Shown here: piece by piece, positions 42,850 to 51,191 of the stretch | How the letters are laid out: each line of letters begins with the position of its first letter | Numbering within the stretch: the first letter of the stretch is position 1 | Assembly: GCA_947447625.1 (NCBI GenBank) | Contig: CANFKS010000016.1 | Coordinates: 1-51,191 of the forward strand | Direction: 5' to 3' | DNA length: 51,191 bases | From: Rhodospirillales bacterium | Lineage (GTDB): Bacteria; Pseudomonadota; Alphaproteobacteria; Acetobacterales; Acetobacteraceae | Position numbers and translations under genes: made by a program | Notes under the pieces: model-generated | The model's database searches: none | Told to the model about the DNA's origin: nothing | What the model saw: only the letters and a program-made list of their open reading frames with translations

Positions 42850-43140
42850 TTAGGCGAGTTGGCCGTAAGCCGCTTCGTATTCGTTGATGCTTTTGGCAAG
42901 CATCGTCGCAAGGCGCTTGGCGGTGTGCGGGTTGAGCAAAATACGTTCGCTGAGCTCGACCGTAACCTCGTCGGTGACATTCATCCAAGCCTGGCTGGTC
43001 CCGAACAGCACCATGATCTCCTCCCGCGTGGAGGCTACATTGCAGACATTGGCATAGGTGGTGCGCATTTTGGCGTCATCCCACCGCACTTTAGGCTGGG
43101 GCGCCGCGCCGGGTTTGGCAGCCATACGATCGTCGCTCAT
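42850..43140 (-). CDS. DUF3467 small protein
   Basis: A 96-residue protein from ATG 43140, with an aggaac ribosome site. A frame extending to 43194 overlaps the giant gene stop. The body reads WDDAKMRTTYANVCNVASTR, EEIMVLFG and LNPHTAKRLATMLAK, matching the DUF3467 family: ARTTYANVCNVASTREEF and the following phase are conserved there. No function is known for the family; it is cytoplasmic and small. The gene sits between the giant beta-roll protein and the GAF-HlyD protein, 43 bases after the former and 27 before the latter. A role as chaperone, assembly factor or regulator of secretion is guesswork. Confidence 0.85.
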   Translation of the reverse strand: MSDDRMAAKPGAAPQPKVRWDDAKMRTTYANVCNVASTREEIMVLFGTSQAWMNVTDEVTVELSERILLNPHTAKRLATMLAKSINEYEAAYGQLA

Positions 43141-43183
43141 GAGTCTATGTTCCTGTTTCGGTGTGGGGGAAGGGGGATGTCTG

Positions 43184-46100
43184 CTAGGCGGCAATGGTCA
43201 GTTGGCCCTGACCAGAGATCGGTGTTGTCAAATTCATCACCAACTCAGGGGCATGACGATTATCCAGGATCAGCACAGCGCCGCTGCTGTTCGGCTTGTC
43301 GGCCACCCAATAACTCGCGGCAGTGTTGATGATAAAGGTGACACCACCGGGCTTCGGCGGCGTATTGGCCGGCAAGGCGGCCGCGGCGCCGGCTTGATGG
43401 GCCTGGGCAGCCACGGCCAAGGCCTGCAGGCTTTTGCCCGATGCCAGCGTTTGATTGCCGGCCACCAGCAGCATCGAGCCCGTATGCGCGAACAGCACAT
43501 CGAGCGTGCCGCGGGTTTTGATGACGTTGTCGCCCGCGCCGCCGAACACCACGCTGACGCCAGTGCCTACGGTGATGATATCCTTGCTACCAAGCGTGTT
43601 TTCCACCGTCTTCGCAGCCACGACCCCCACTCCGGCGATTGCGCTGCGGGTGACGGCACCGGAGTCGCCAAACACCATGTTGCTGCCGTTACCCGCTGTT
43701 ATGGTGCTGACACCGGCGCCGCCCATGATCACGTTATGGCCGTTGCCCGCCGTGATGGTCGTGTCATTGGTGCTCGGGGTGCCGCCAATGATCGTCGCTG
43801 GGGTACCCGTGTTGCTTTCCGCGCCAAATTTCGGCGCGGTGCGGCTGATGACGTCGGGATTGTTCCCCGACGCCAACTGCGACGCCGTCAGGAAGGGACG
43901 CAGCGCGACATTGACAGTGCCGAGATGGCCCAGCACCACATGCGAGCCATTGCCAACCGTGATGACATCCCGGCCCGCGCCTCCGAAAATCGTATTGCTC
44001 CCCGTCGCCGAGGACAGCGTCCCTGCGGTGATGACGTCATCACCGCCCTTGGTCTCCTCGACGGTTTGCGCAATCAACACATTGCCGGACGTTTTATCGC
44101 GGGTGACGGCACCGGCCGCGCCGAAGATGACATTGCTGCCCGTGCCGGCAATGATGGTGTTGTTGCCGCCACCGCCGATGATGACGTTATTCCCGTTGCC
44201 CGCCGTAATGGTATCCGCCCCTGAGGCAATCCCGGCCGCGGTGATCGCGCTGGCAATCGCGCTGCTCGCGGCCGTATTCGAATTGGTCACCGCGTCGCCC
44301 AACACCGGAATCACACGGCCCCAGATATCCGGGTAATTGCCCGCCGCTCGCGTGGACGGGGCAATCGTTTGCGCCCAGATGTCGACCGCACCGAGATGCC
44401 CCAGGACGACATTCTTGCCGTTGCCCACCGTTATGGTGTTGGCGCCGATGCCACCCATGATCGTGTTGGCCCCGCTGCCGGCGGTGATGCTGTTCGCACC
44501 GCCAAACGCTTCTTCAACCGTATTGGCATAGATGAGATTTTGGCTCACCGCATGCCGGGAGACAGCACCCGAGGCCCCGAAAACCAGATTATTGCCGGTG
44601 CCCACCGTGATGCTGTTGTTGCCATAGCCTCCGATGATGACGTTGTTTCCGTTGCCTGCAACGATCTTGTCGATCCCAGTCGTGGGCGCACTGTAGAGCC
44701 CTGCAAAGGAGAGCGTTGATCCCGGCGTCATGTCGCCGATCTCGGCAACCGCGCGGCCCCAGACATCCGGTTTCGTCCCGGTATTGCGGTCTGCATCGGA
44801 AACAGATTGTTGCCTCAGATCCATCGCGCCCAGATGGCCCAGCACCACGTTGGCGCCGTTGCCAACCGTAATCGTATTGGCACCAATGCCGCCAAACACG
44901 ATGTCCGCCGCGCTCCCGGTCGTGCCGGCGTTGATGACGTTGTTGCCCCCGTAAGTCTCCTCCACTGTCGTGGCGGTCGAGAACAGGTGGTTGACGGTCA
45001 AGAATGCGTAGTTCGGATCGCGGGTGATTTGCCCCGCGGCGCCGAAGATCACATCGGTCCCAGCGCCGGTGGTGATCGTATTCGGGCCCGAACCGCCCAT
45101 GACGATATTATTCCCCGAACCGGCCGCGATCGTCGCACCGTTCAGCGCCCCGGCGGGCAATACCCCAAGACCGGCAGTGGTCGGCCCAACGACGGCGCTG
45201 AGTTCAGGCACATAGCGCGCGAAAACCGTGAGAGGGTCCACCGCCCCGAGATGCCCGAGGATGATATTTGCACCATTCCCCGCCGTGATCTTGGCCGCGC
45301 CAAACCCACCGAAAATAATGTTCTTCCCGTCGCCTGCAGAAATCGAGGCGGTACCCGATTGCGATTCCTCGACCGTCTGGGCGTAGACCAGCGCGTCCGC
45401 ATTATTGCCGTCCCGGCTGACCGAACCAGCAGCGCCGAAGATGATATTATCGCCCGCGCCGGCGGTGATGGAGTTGTTGCCGCCACCTGCGATGATGATG
45501 TTGCTGCCGTTGCCAGCAGAAATTGTATCGGCCAACGCCGTGGCGGTCCCCGGCATCGTGACATGGGCATTGGCCACCGCATCACCAATGGTGGGAACGA
45601 CACTGCCCCAGACATCCGGCACAGTGCCGGCCAACCGCGTGCTGCTCAGTTGGCTATGGGCGTAGCCGTTGATGCCGCCGAGGTGGCCGATAACAACATT
45701 CTTCCCGCCACCGACTTGAATGACGTTCCTACCGATCCCGCCCATGATCGTGTCGGCGCCGCTGCCAGCAGTGCCGGCTTTGATGATGTTGTTACCGCCA
45801 TAGTCTTCCTCGACGGTATTGGCATAAACCACGACGCCAGTGCCGGCATGGCGCGAGACCGCGCCGGAGGCACCGAAAATCAAATTATCGCCGCTGCCGG
45901 CGTTGATGCTGTTGTCGCCGTAGCCGCCGATGATGATGTTGTTTCCGTTGCCGGCATTGATCGTGTCTGACCCGGTCGCCGGCGCGCTGTACAGCCCCGT
46001 CGTCACCGCATTCCTGTCATCGCCGACTTCGGCAATCGCCCGGCCCCAAACATCCGGCGCCGATCCATTACTCCGCACCGCATCAGACAACGCCTGCTTG

Positions 46101-49100
46101 CTGATGTTCACGGCGCCGAGATGGCCAAGCACGATATTCGCACCATTGCCAACCGTAATCGTGTTGGCGCCGATGCCTCCAAAAACGATATTGCCGGCAC
46201 TGCCGGTTGTGCCCGTGTTGATGATGTTGTTCCCGCCTTGGGTTTCATCAATCGTCTGGGCATAAAGCAGCGCGTTGTTGTTTGAACCATCGCGGGTCAC
46301 CGCACCGCCCGCTCCAAACACAACATCCGTGCCGGAACCGGTGGTGATGCGGTTGTTCCCCGCGCCACCGATGACAATGTTATCACCATTGCCCAAATCA
46401 ACCTTGACGCCCGTGCTGCTCAAAGCTGTGCCGTCCAGGGCACGGTAATAGCCGATAATATCGGGTGCAGACCCATCCACGCTCGGCGCCGCCAGACGAT
46501 CAGCATAGACCGAGCCGATATGGCCGATCACCACGTTGTCTCCGTTGCCGCCCTGGATCGTGCTGTTACCCGCACCACCGAAGATGATATTGTCGCCATT
46601 GCCCACTGTGATGGTGTTCGCGCCGCCCACCATTTGCTGAGCGGTTCCGGTCTGCGCCACATGCAGCAGATAGCCGCCCGCCACCTGCAAATCAGCCCGA
46701 ACATACCCGTTGGCGCCGAAGATGATTTCCTGCTGAGCGCTGACATCGTAGGTCGTGATGATATTATTGCCTCCGCCTCCCATGATGATGGCGGAGTTAT
46801 CGGTGGTAATGACCGTGTTGCCCTTGCCTGCGGCAGCGCCATCCACGCCCGTGATCGTCAAGGTGTCGATCGCATACATCGAAGCCGATGGCGACGCGGC
46901 GATGCTGCCGAAATTCCCAACAAAAATATCGATCCCAGCGCCCACATAATGGGTGGACACACTGTCATAGGTGCCGCCATGGATCACAGTGTTGCCGCCG
47001 CCGCCCAGGACAATGTCATTGCCGCTGCCGGCTATGACCGTCGCAGCGCCACTGCCGGCCGCTTCATTGCTCGTATGCATCGACACCAAATTGGCGGCCG
47101 CCCCGATCGCCTGGTCGCGGACGATCACGCCCTCATGCGCAATGATGAGGGCATTGCCGGTGCCGCCATTGATCCGGTTCGCGCCCGGTCCGGCAACGAC
47201 CGCACTGCTCCCCAGCCCAAGGGTGATCACGTCCGCGCCGCCGATCCCGTTGGTTCCGGTGACGGTGTACTCCCCCGCTGTGCCGCCCTGCGCGCCATCG
47301 ACCGTGCCGAGGTTGCCGACAATCACGTCATTGCCGTCACCGGCATTGATCACATTGCTGCCCGCGCCGCCGAGGATGATATTGTCTCCCGCCCCGCCGG
47401 TGATGGTATTGCCGCCGCCCACTGTGGACGACGCGGTGGCGCGAACAATCCCGCCGGCGCCATCCAGCGTCACACTGCCCGTCGCGCCAAAAATCACCGA
47501 GTTGCCGTTCCCGGCCGTTATGGTGTTGCTGCCACTGCCCCCGAAAATAATGTCGGACCCATTGCCGCCATAAATCGTGTTGTGCTGCGAGGTCGAACCC
47601 GTATCGTTGTCCACGATGCCCGTAGAGCTGATCGACGACGTCGCTGTCGCCCGCCGCGTATTTGCCGGACCAAAAGTCGAACCACCGGGGCCGTTGCCGA
47701 AAATCACATTATTGCCGCTGCCATTGGCCACCGAAATCACATTGTTGCCGAGGCCGCCCCAAACAGTGTTGTTTCCATTGCCCACCGTAATGGTCTCGTT
47801 GCCTGCGCCGCCAATAATCTGATTGTCGCCGTCGCCCACAATGATGACGTCATCGCTGCCGCCGCCAACAATCGTGTTGTTGCCCGACCCTGCCAGGATG
47901 GTCATAGTACCACCGCCGCCATAGATCGTGTTGTTGCCATTGCCTACAGTGATGGTGGTCGCGCTCGCCGCGCCATAGATCACGTTGTTGCCATCAACCA
48001 AGGTGATCACCGGGTCCACCGATATCGCACGTAAATCAATGACGTTATTGCCACTCCCGCCGGTGAACGTCGCGCATTGCTGGACTGATCCCGCGAACAC
48101 GACCGAGTTGTTCCCCTCGCCGAGATCAGCCGTCACCTTCGTAACACCGGTATAGGTGTGCGACGGCCCGCCCTCCCCTGCGACAATCATTCCCGAAGCG
48201 CCATTGCCCGTAATCGTGAAGGCTTGGTCGGGATCGTACATATGACCGCCCGCGGCCTGATGATCGGCGTTCACGCCGATATTCAACGACGCCGTGCCGC
48301 CACTGACCTGGGCCCAATGCGGCGTCGCATGCGTTGCAGCATAGCTGTAGGAGAAACTCAGCAACGTCACATCAAGTATGGTGAACTGGGCCTGATAAAG
48401 TGTGATCCTCTTGAAAAGAAGATCAACGCCGACCCACACCCAGGCATAAATCCGCAGTTTCAGATCACCCGATATGTCAAAAAGCTGCAGCGGATTGGTG
48501 GCCAACTCGTCGAGCAGAACCGAGGCGTGGATTTTGCCGGTACCGCTGGGGTCGTGGAGTTGGAAATTGATCGCAGCGGACAGCACACCACCGAGCCCGG
48601 CCTGCACCAGCATCAGATTGACGCCGGCTTGCAGCCCAAACTCCGCATGGAAGCTCAGTTGTGGCCCAATCGTGTTGTCAACATAGAAGCCATCAAAGAT
48701 GTCGGCAACATTATGGGTGGCTTTGTAGCGAATGATCCCGGTCGTATCAAAGCCAAAGGCCAAATTGATCGATACCCCGACCGAAGCATGGAACTCCACG
48801 ACGACCGGCACAGGGCCAATAAAGAAAAACGATTCTTTAGTGTAGGTATAGTTGAAATTGAAGGGCGGAAGCGTCACATGCACCAGGTCGATCGGACTGA
48901 CCTTGCCCATCAGCATACCGACGATGGCCATCGGATCATGCAGGATCGGGAAATCGATCACCGACTTGCCGAGAGCATTCTTTGCATTCTGCAAGGCCGA
49001 CATTTTCGTGCCGGCACTTTTAACCTTCGGGTCGCTGCTGTTCGCCAGCGCCGAATCAGCAGCGGAGGTCGCCGCCACATTGGTTTTGGCGGCTGCCGTA

Positions 49101-51191
49101 TCCGCAGTTTTGATCGCCGTTTTCGACGCCAACGGATCAACCGTCGCCGCTGTCACCGAGACCGCCCCCTGCACCGGATGGCTGCCTCCCGTGCCCAGCG
49201 AGAACGTGCCGAAATGCACCTGGATCGGACCAACCGATGCCAACGCATTCAGCGTGCTGATCAAGCCGCTGATCTGATCCACCATCCGGATGAACTTCAC
49301 CGCACTCTGCACGCCGGGTGAGCCGACATCCGCCGCCAAATCCAGGATCGAAATCGGCCCCATCACCTGGGAAACCCCGGGTATCGGCGCTGAGAGGAAA
49401 TCCAGGATCGGCTTGAGCGGCTGCATGACCTGGTCGACATTGTGCAAAATCGGCTTCAGGAAACCAGTCAGGAAGGATCCAAGATCCAGAGTGACGTCGA
49501 TAAACGTAACCGGCGTAATGACACCGCGGACAATAGTGTCCGGCAACGACCCGACCAACGCGACGCCATAGCTATAAGCAAAGACAATTTCGGTCGTAAT
49601 CGTCGGCAAACTACTGTTGATAGCCCCAGCACCAATACCGGTGTTGATAGCGAAATCGACGTTCAGATTGGCACTGAGATAGACCCGAACAAGCTTCTGG
49701 CTCGCAAAGTCACTGAAGAACAGCCGCCCGGCATTGCTCTTGGTGCCACCGGGATCGATATCAACAACAATATCGCCCGTGATGCTGGTCCCGGTCAGGG
49801 TCGTGCCGGTCCCCGTGATCGCGGCAAGCTGCGCTCCATTCGTCGCGGTGGCAGTCAGGAAACCGAGATTGAGCGAAACAGCGAAATTGTTCGCCAAAGA
49901 GACCGCGATGCTCAAATCCAATGCATGGGTCGTGGCAAAGTTGAACGTAACGGGCGGCAGCAAGGCGTCATTGGAGGTGAAACTCGTCAGCCCCGTGGCA
50001 ACCCCCATGTCGTAGACGAAAAACCCATGCGTCGTGTCCAACCCGAAGCCGATCGTGGCATTCAAATTGACGACGATATGCGCCACGCCATTGCCAATGT
50101 TCAGACCAAGTCCCGGGATACCGAGGTCACTGGTCAGATTGACGTCCAAATCAATCAGATTATCCGTAAAACTCCAAACAAACGCGACTTCAGTCAAAGT
50201 ATTATCAATATAAGAATAAACATGACCGGGCAGGTGCAACAGAGTCAGGACTTGGTTCAACCCTGCCGTGACAATATTTTGCGTCGAAGCGTCAACACCC
50301 GGATGGGTGGACTTAAAACTGTTCAACAAAGACTGTAGATTGCCAACCACATTGCTCTTCAACGTCGAGAAGAAACTGCCAACCCCCCGCAAAGCGGTCC
50401 CGACCAACGGAATATTGAGGTTCTCGATCGAGGTCATGAACGGACCGTTCGAGAGCGAGGAAAGCACGGAATCGAGCCCGTTGATCACCGCCTGCGGGTT
50501 ATTCAGGATCGAAGCCAGCGAAATATTGCTCAAGCTCGGATAGGTGCTGTGAACGCTGCGGGCCGGGAGCGCCAGGGCGGCCGAGGTCGTATTGAAGATA
50601 TTCCCGGCTTGGATACTGAACGCCCCGACATTCAGCCCCTCCACCGTCATCGGCAGATTCATGCTCATGGCCGCATCGAAGGTCGTGCTGATCAAGTCGG
50701 AAATACCGCGGCCAGCGGTCGGATTGCTCAATTGCAGTTTTGCAAGATTGCCAAACGTCAATTTCCCGTCGCCCGGGGTTGCGCCGCCAAATCCGTCATT
50801 CAAACCGATTTGGAACCGCGCCGGTGCTGTCCCCGGTTCACCAACCGCAAAGCCCACGGCGCCCGCCGCCACTTTGCCGATATCCTGGCCAAAAGCGGCG
50901 CTGCCATTGGTGATTGACGCGCTCAGCGGGCCAAGGCCGGCGGTGAAGCTCAAACCCGTCGCAGCCACGCCCAGCGTGGCGGTCACGCCGGTAAGCAGAT
51001 TGCCGCTCCCATCGGCCCCGGTTTGAAGAAAAAACCGATTTCCAAACGCGCCGGGTTGCGTGAGTGTCGCTGTCAAGCTGCGCGGCGCGGTCCCGGTCGT
51101 GCTTGCATCATCCGAGCCCAGCCCCAGATCCTGTGCAACATGGCTGCCGTTGAGCGAGGTGACTTCCAACTTCGAAACCGGCGTAATATCC
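43184..51191 (-). CDS. giant Asn-rich beta-roll surface/secreted protein, 5' end outside window
   Basis: At least 2668 residues; the frame is open through the right edge, so the N-terminus is missing. Counting from MEVTSLNG at 51169, about 1-975 is non-repetitive, with beta-rich blocks such as FAVSLNLGFLTATATNGAQL and an Ala/Lys linker near 675-740. About 975-2560 is a beta-roll of 9-residue units of the type GNGNNVIIGGGGNNTITAG, like RTX repeats but with Asn largely in place of Asp. Seven GHxG modules recur every 145 residues or so. The last 95 residues are non-repetitive, Cys-free and end QGQLTIAA, as type I secreted proteins often do. One Cys lies in QQCATF. It heads the visible secretion operon and is the likely substrate: an adhesin or matrix protein. 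Confidence 0.82.
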   Translation of the reverse strand, partial: DITPVSKLEVTSLNGSHVAQDLGLGSDDASTTGTAPRSLTATLTQPGAFGNRFFLQTGADGSGNLLTGVTATLGVAATGLSFTAGLGPLSASITNGSAAFGQDIGKVAAGAVGFAVGEPGTAPARFQIGLNDGFGGATPGDGKLTFGNLAKLQLSNPTAGRGISDLISTTFDAAMSMNLPMTVEGLNVGAFSIQAGNIFNTTSAALALPARSVHSTYPSLSNISLASILNNPQAVINGLDSVLSSLSNGPFMTSIENLNIPLVGTALRGVGSFFSTLKSNVVGNLQSLLNSFKSTHPGVDASTQNIVTAGLNQVLTLLHLPGHVYSYIDNTLTEVAFVWSFTDNLIDLDVNLTSDLGIPGLGLNIGNGVAHIVVNLNATIGFGLDTTHGFFVYDMGVATGLTSFTSNDALLPPVTFNFATTHALDLSIAVSLANNFAVSLNLGFLTATATNGAQLAAITGTGTTLTGTSITGDIVVDIDPGGTKSNAGRLFFSDFASQKLVRVYLSANLNVDFAINTGIGAGAINSSLPTITTEIVFAYSYGVALVGSLPDTIVRGVITPVTFIDVTLDLGSFLTGFLKPILHNVDQVMQPLKPILDFLSAPIPGVSQVMGPISILDLAADVGSPGVQSAVKFIRMVDQISGLISTLNALASVGPIQVHFGTFSLGTGGSHPVQGAVSVTAATVDPLASKTAIKTADTAAAKTNVAATSAADSALANSSDPKVKSAGTKMSALQNAKNALGKSVIDFPILHDPMAIVGMLMGKVSPIDLVHVTLPPFNFNYTYTKESFFFIGPVPVVVEFHASVGVSINLAFGFDTTGIIRYKATHNVADIFDGFYVDNTIGPQLSFHAEFGLQAGVNLMLVQAGLGGVLSAAINFQLHDPSGTGKIHASVLLDELATNPLQLFDISGDLKLRIYAWVWVGVDLLFKRITLYQAQFTILDVTLLSFSYSYAATHATPHWAQVSGGTASLNIGVNADHQAAGGHMYDPDQAFTITGNGASGMIVAGEGGPSHTYTGVTKVTADLGEGNNSVVFAGSVQQCATFTGGSGNNVIDLRAISVDPVITLVDGNNVIYGAASATTITVGNGNNTIYGGGGTMTILAGSGNNTIVGGGSDDVIIVGDGDNQIIGGAGNETITVGNGNNTVWGGLGNNVISVANGSGNNVIFGNGPGGSTFGPANTRRATATSSISSTGIVDNDTGSTSQHNTIYGGNGSDIIFGGSGSNTITAGNGNSVIFGATGSVTLDGAGGIVRATASSTVGGGNTITGGAGDNIILGGAGSNVINAGDGNDVIVGNLGTVDGAQGGTAGEYTVTGTNGIGGADVITLGLGSSAVVAGPGANRINGGTGNALIIAHEGVIVRDQAIGAAANLVSMHTSNEAAGSGAATVIAGSGNDIVLGGGGNTVIHGGTYDSVSTHYVGAGIDIFVGNFGSIAASPSASMYAIDTLTITGVDGAAAGKGNTVITTDNSAIIMGGGGNNIITTYDVSAQQEIIFGANGYVRADLQVAGGYLLHVAQTGTAQQMVGGANTITVGNGDNIIFGGAGNSTIQGGNGDNVVIGHIGSVYADRLAAPSVDGSAPDIIGYYRALDGTALSSTGVKVDLGNGDNIVIGGAGNNRITTGSGTDVVFGAGGAVTRDGSNNNALLYAQTIDETQGGNNIINTGTTGSAGNIVFGGIGANTITVGNGANIVLGHLGAVNISKQALSDAVRSNGSAPDVWGRAIAEVGDDRNAVTTGLYSAPATGSDTINAGNGNNIIIGGYGDNSINAGSGDNLIFGASGAVSRHAGTGVVVYANTVEEDYGGNNIIKAGTAGSGADTIMGGIGRNVIQVGGGKNVVIGHLGGINGYAHSQLSSTRLAGTVPDVWGSVVPTIGDAVANAHVTMPGTATALADTISAGNGSNIIIAGGGNNSITAGAGDNIIFGAAGSVSRDGNNADALVYAQTVEESQSGTASISAGDGKNIIFGGFGAAKITAGNGANIILGHLGAVDPLTVFARYVPELSAVVGPTTAGLGVLPAGALNGATIAAGSGNNIVMGGSGPNTITTGAGTDVIFGAAGQITRDPNYAFLTVNHLFSTATTVEETYGGNNVINAGTTGSAADIVFGGIGANTITVGNGANVVLGHLGAMDLRQQSVSDADRNTGTKPDVWGRAVAEIGDMTPGSTLSFAGLYSAPTTGIDKIVAGNGNNVIIGGYGNNSITVGTGNNLVFGASGAVSRHAVSQNLIYANTVEEAFGGANSITAGSGANTIMGGIGANTITVGNGKNVVLGHLGAVDIWAQTIAPSTRAAGNYPDIWGRVIPVLGDAVTNSNTAASSAIASAITAAGIASGADTITAGNGNNVIIGGGGNNTIIAGTGSNVIFGAAGAVTRDKTSGNVLIAQTVEETKGGDDVITAGTLSSATGSNTIFGGAGRDVITVGNGSHVVLGHLGTVNVALRPFLTASQLASGNNPDVISRTAPKFGAESNTGTPATIIGGTPSTNDTTITAGNGHNVIMGGAGVSTITAGNGSNMVFGDSGAVTRSAIAGVGVVAAKTVENTLGSKDIITVGTGVSVVFGGAGDNVIKTRGTLDVLFAHTGSMLLVAGNQTLASGKSLQALAVAAQAHQAGAAAALPANTPPKPGGVTFIINTAASYWVADKPNSSGAVLILDNRHAPELVMNLTTPISGQGQLTIAA
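43900..46420 (-). repeat. higher-order repeat within the giant protein gene
   Basis: The module ending GHLGA(V/M) recurs at about 46120, 45680, 45240, 44835, 44385 and 43920. Module 1 resembles 4 (VFGGIGANTITVGNGAN and PDVWGRA), 2 resembles 5 (LYSAP, GASGAVSRHA), and 3 resembles 6 (AQTVEE). The order is therefore A-B-C-A'-B'-C' with an offset near 1.3 kb, a tandem duplication of three modules. DNA similarity across 46100-46230 and 44815-44950 is visible by eye. Confidence 0.7.

Noticed and set aside
46520-48034. 504-codon plus-strand frame opposite the giant protein
   Set aside because: It is the complement of the beta-roll repeats (repeating Val, Ala, Asp, Asn) and has no independent signal.
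43500-48200. Regularly spaced repeats considered as a CRISPR array
   Set aside because: The repeats are imperfect, in frame, 27 bases or multiples of it, and encode GNGNNxI units; there are no unique spacers or cas genes.
1-51191. tRNA, rRNA or phage attachment sites
   Set aside because: No cloverleaf with anticodon arm, no rRNA-like sequence and no integrase gene was recognised; a tRNA scan would be decisive.

Overview
The window is high-GC DNA (roughly 60-65% by eye) with overlapping start/stop codons, few classical sigma-70 promoters and many insertion-sequence relics. Gene content points to an alphaproteobacterium, plausibly Acetobacteraceae or another Rhodospirillales. The clues are ABC-type capsule export, TPR-fused glycosyltransferases, and IS630, IS66 and IS5 relics. 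I infer this from content only and have no marker gene.

Layout. (1) About 0.2-10.8 kb, minus strand: a tight operon of a 2427-residue type I polyketide synthase (KS-AT-DH-pseudoMT-ER-KR-ACP, no thioesterase), an alpha-oxoamine synthase whose start overlaps the PKS stop, a CDP-alcohol phosphotransferase and a GT4 glycosyltransferase. It looks like a pathway for an amino-lipid with a phospho-headgroup and sugar. (2) 10.8-15.0 kb: an AT-rich control region with three palindromes, a deleted manC pseudogene, two lower-GC glycosyltransferases and a decayed group II intron reverse transcriptase. (3) 15.0-21.8 kb: a capsule exporter, with KpsM- and KpsE-like genes on minus, a second KpsE-like gene and a KpsT-like ATPase divergent on plus, then an OPX lipoprotein and an unknown protein on minus. 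An IS630 relic lies between. (4) 22.0-28.1 kb: FkbM methyltransferase, GT4, cytochrome P450 and LpxL-like acyltransferase on plus, SDR on minus, formyltransferase-like protein on plus. These are tailoring enzymes that could act on the lipid or saccharide. (5) 28.4-32.1 kb: a mobile-element graveyard (IS5, IS256, IS630 and IS66 relics) surrounding an acyl-CoA synthetase gene split by a 102-bp MITE-like element. (6) 32.3-33.1 kb: an alpha/beta hydrolase.

(7) 33.6 kb to the right edge, all minus strand: the most unusual block. In transcription order it encodes a giant Asn-rich beta-roll protein (5' end outside the window), a DUF3467 protein, a membrane protein with two GAF-like regions and an HlyD adaptor, a PqqD-like/M50 site-2-protease/HlyD fusion, a small periplasmic adaptor, a TolC-like channel and a 995-residue secreted repeat protein. 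Most reading frames overlap by 4-8 bases. It has the adaptor and outer-membrane parts of a type I secretion system but no ABC ATPase, and an intact intramembrane metalloprotease stands where the ATPase would be. I propose it as a dedicated export and processing system for the giant surface protein and perhaps the 995-residue protein. This is inference from gene order and domains.
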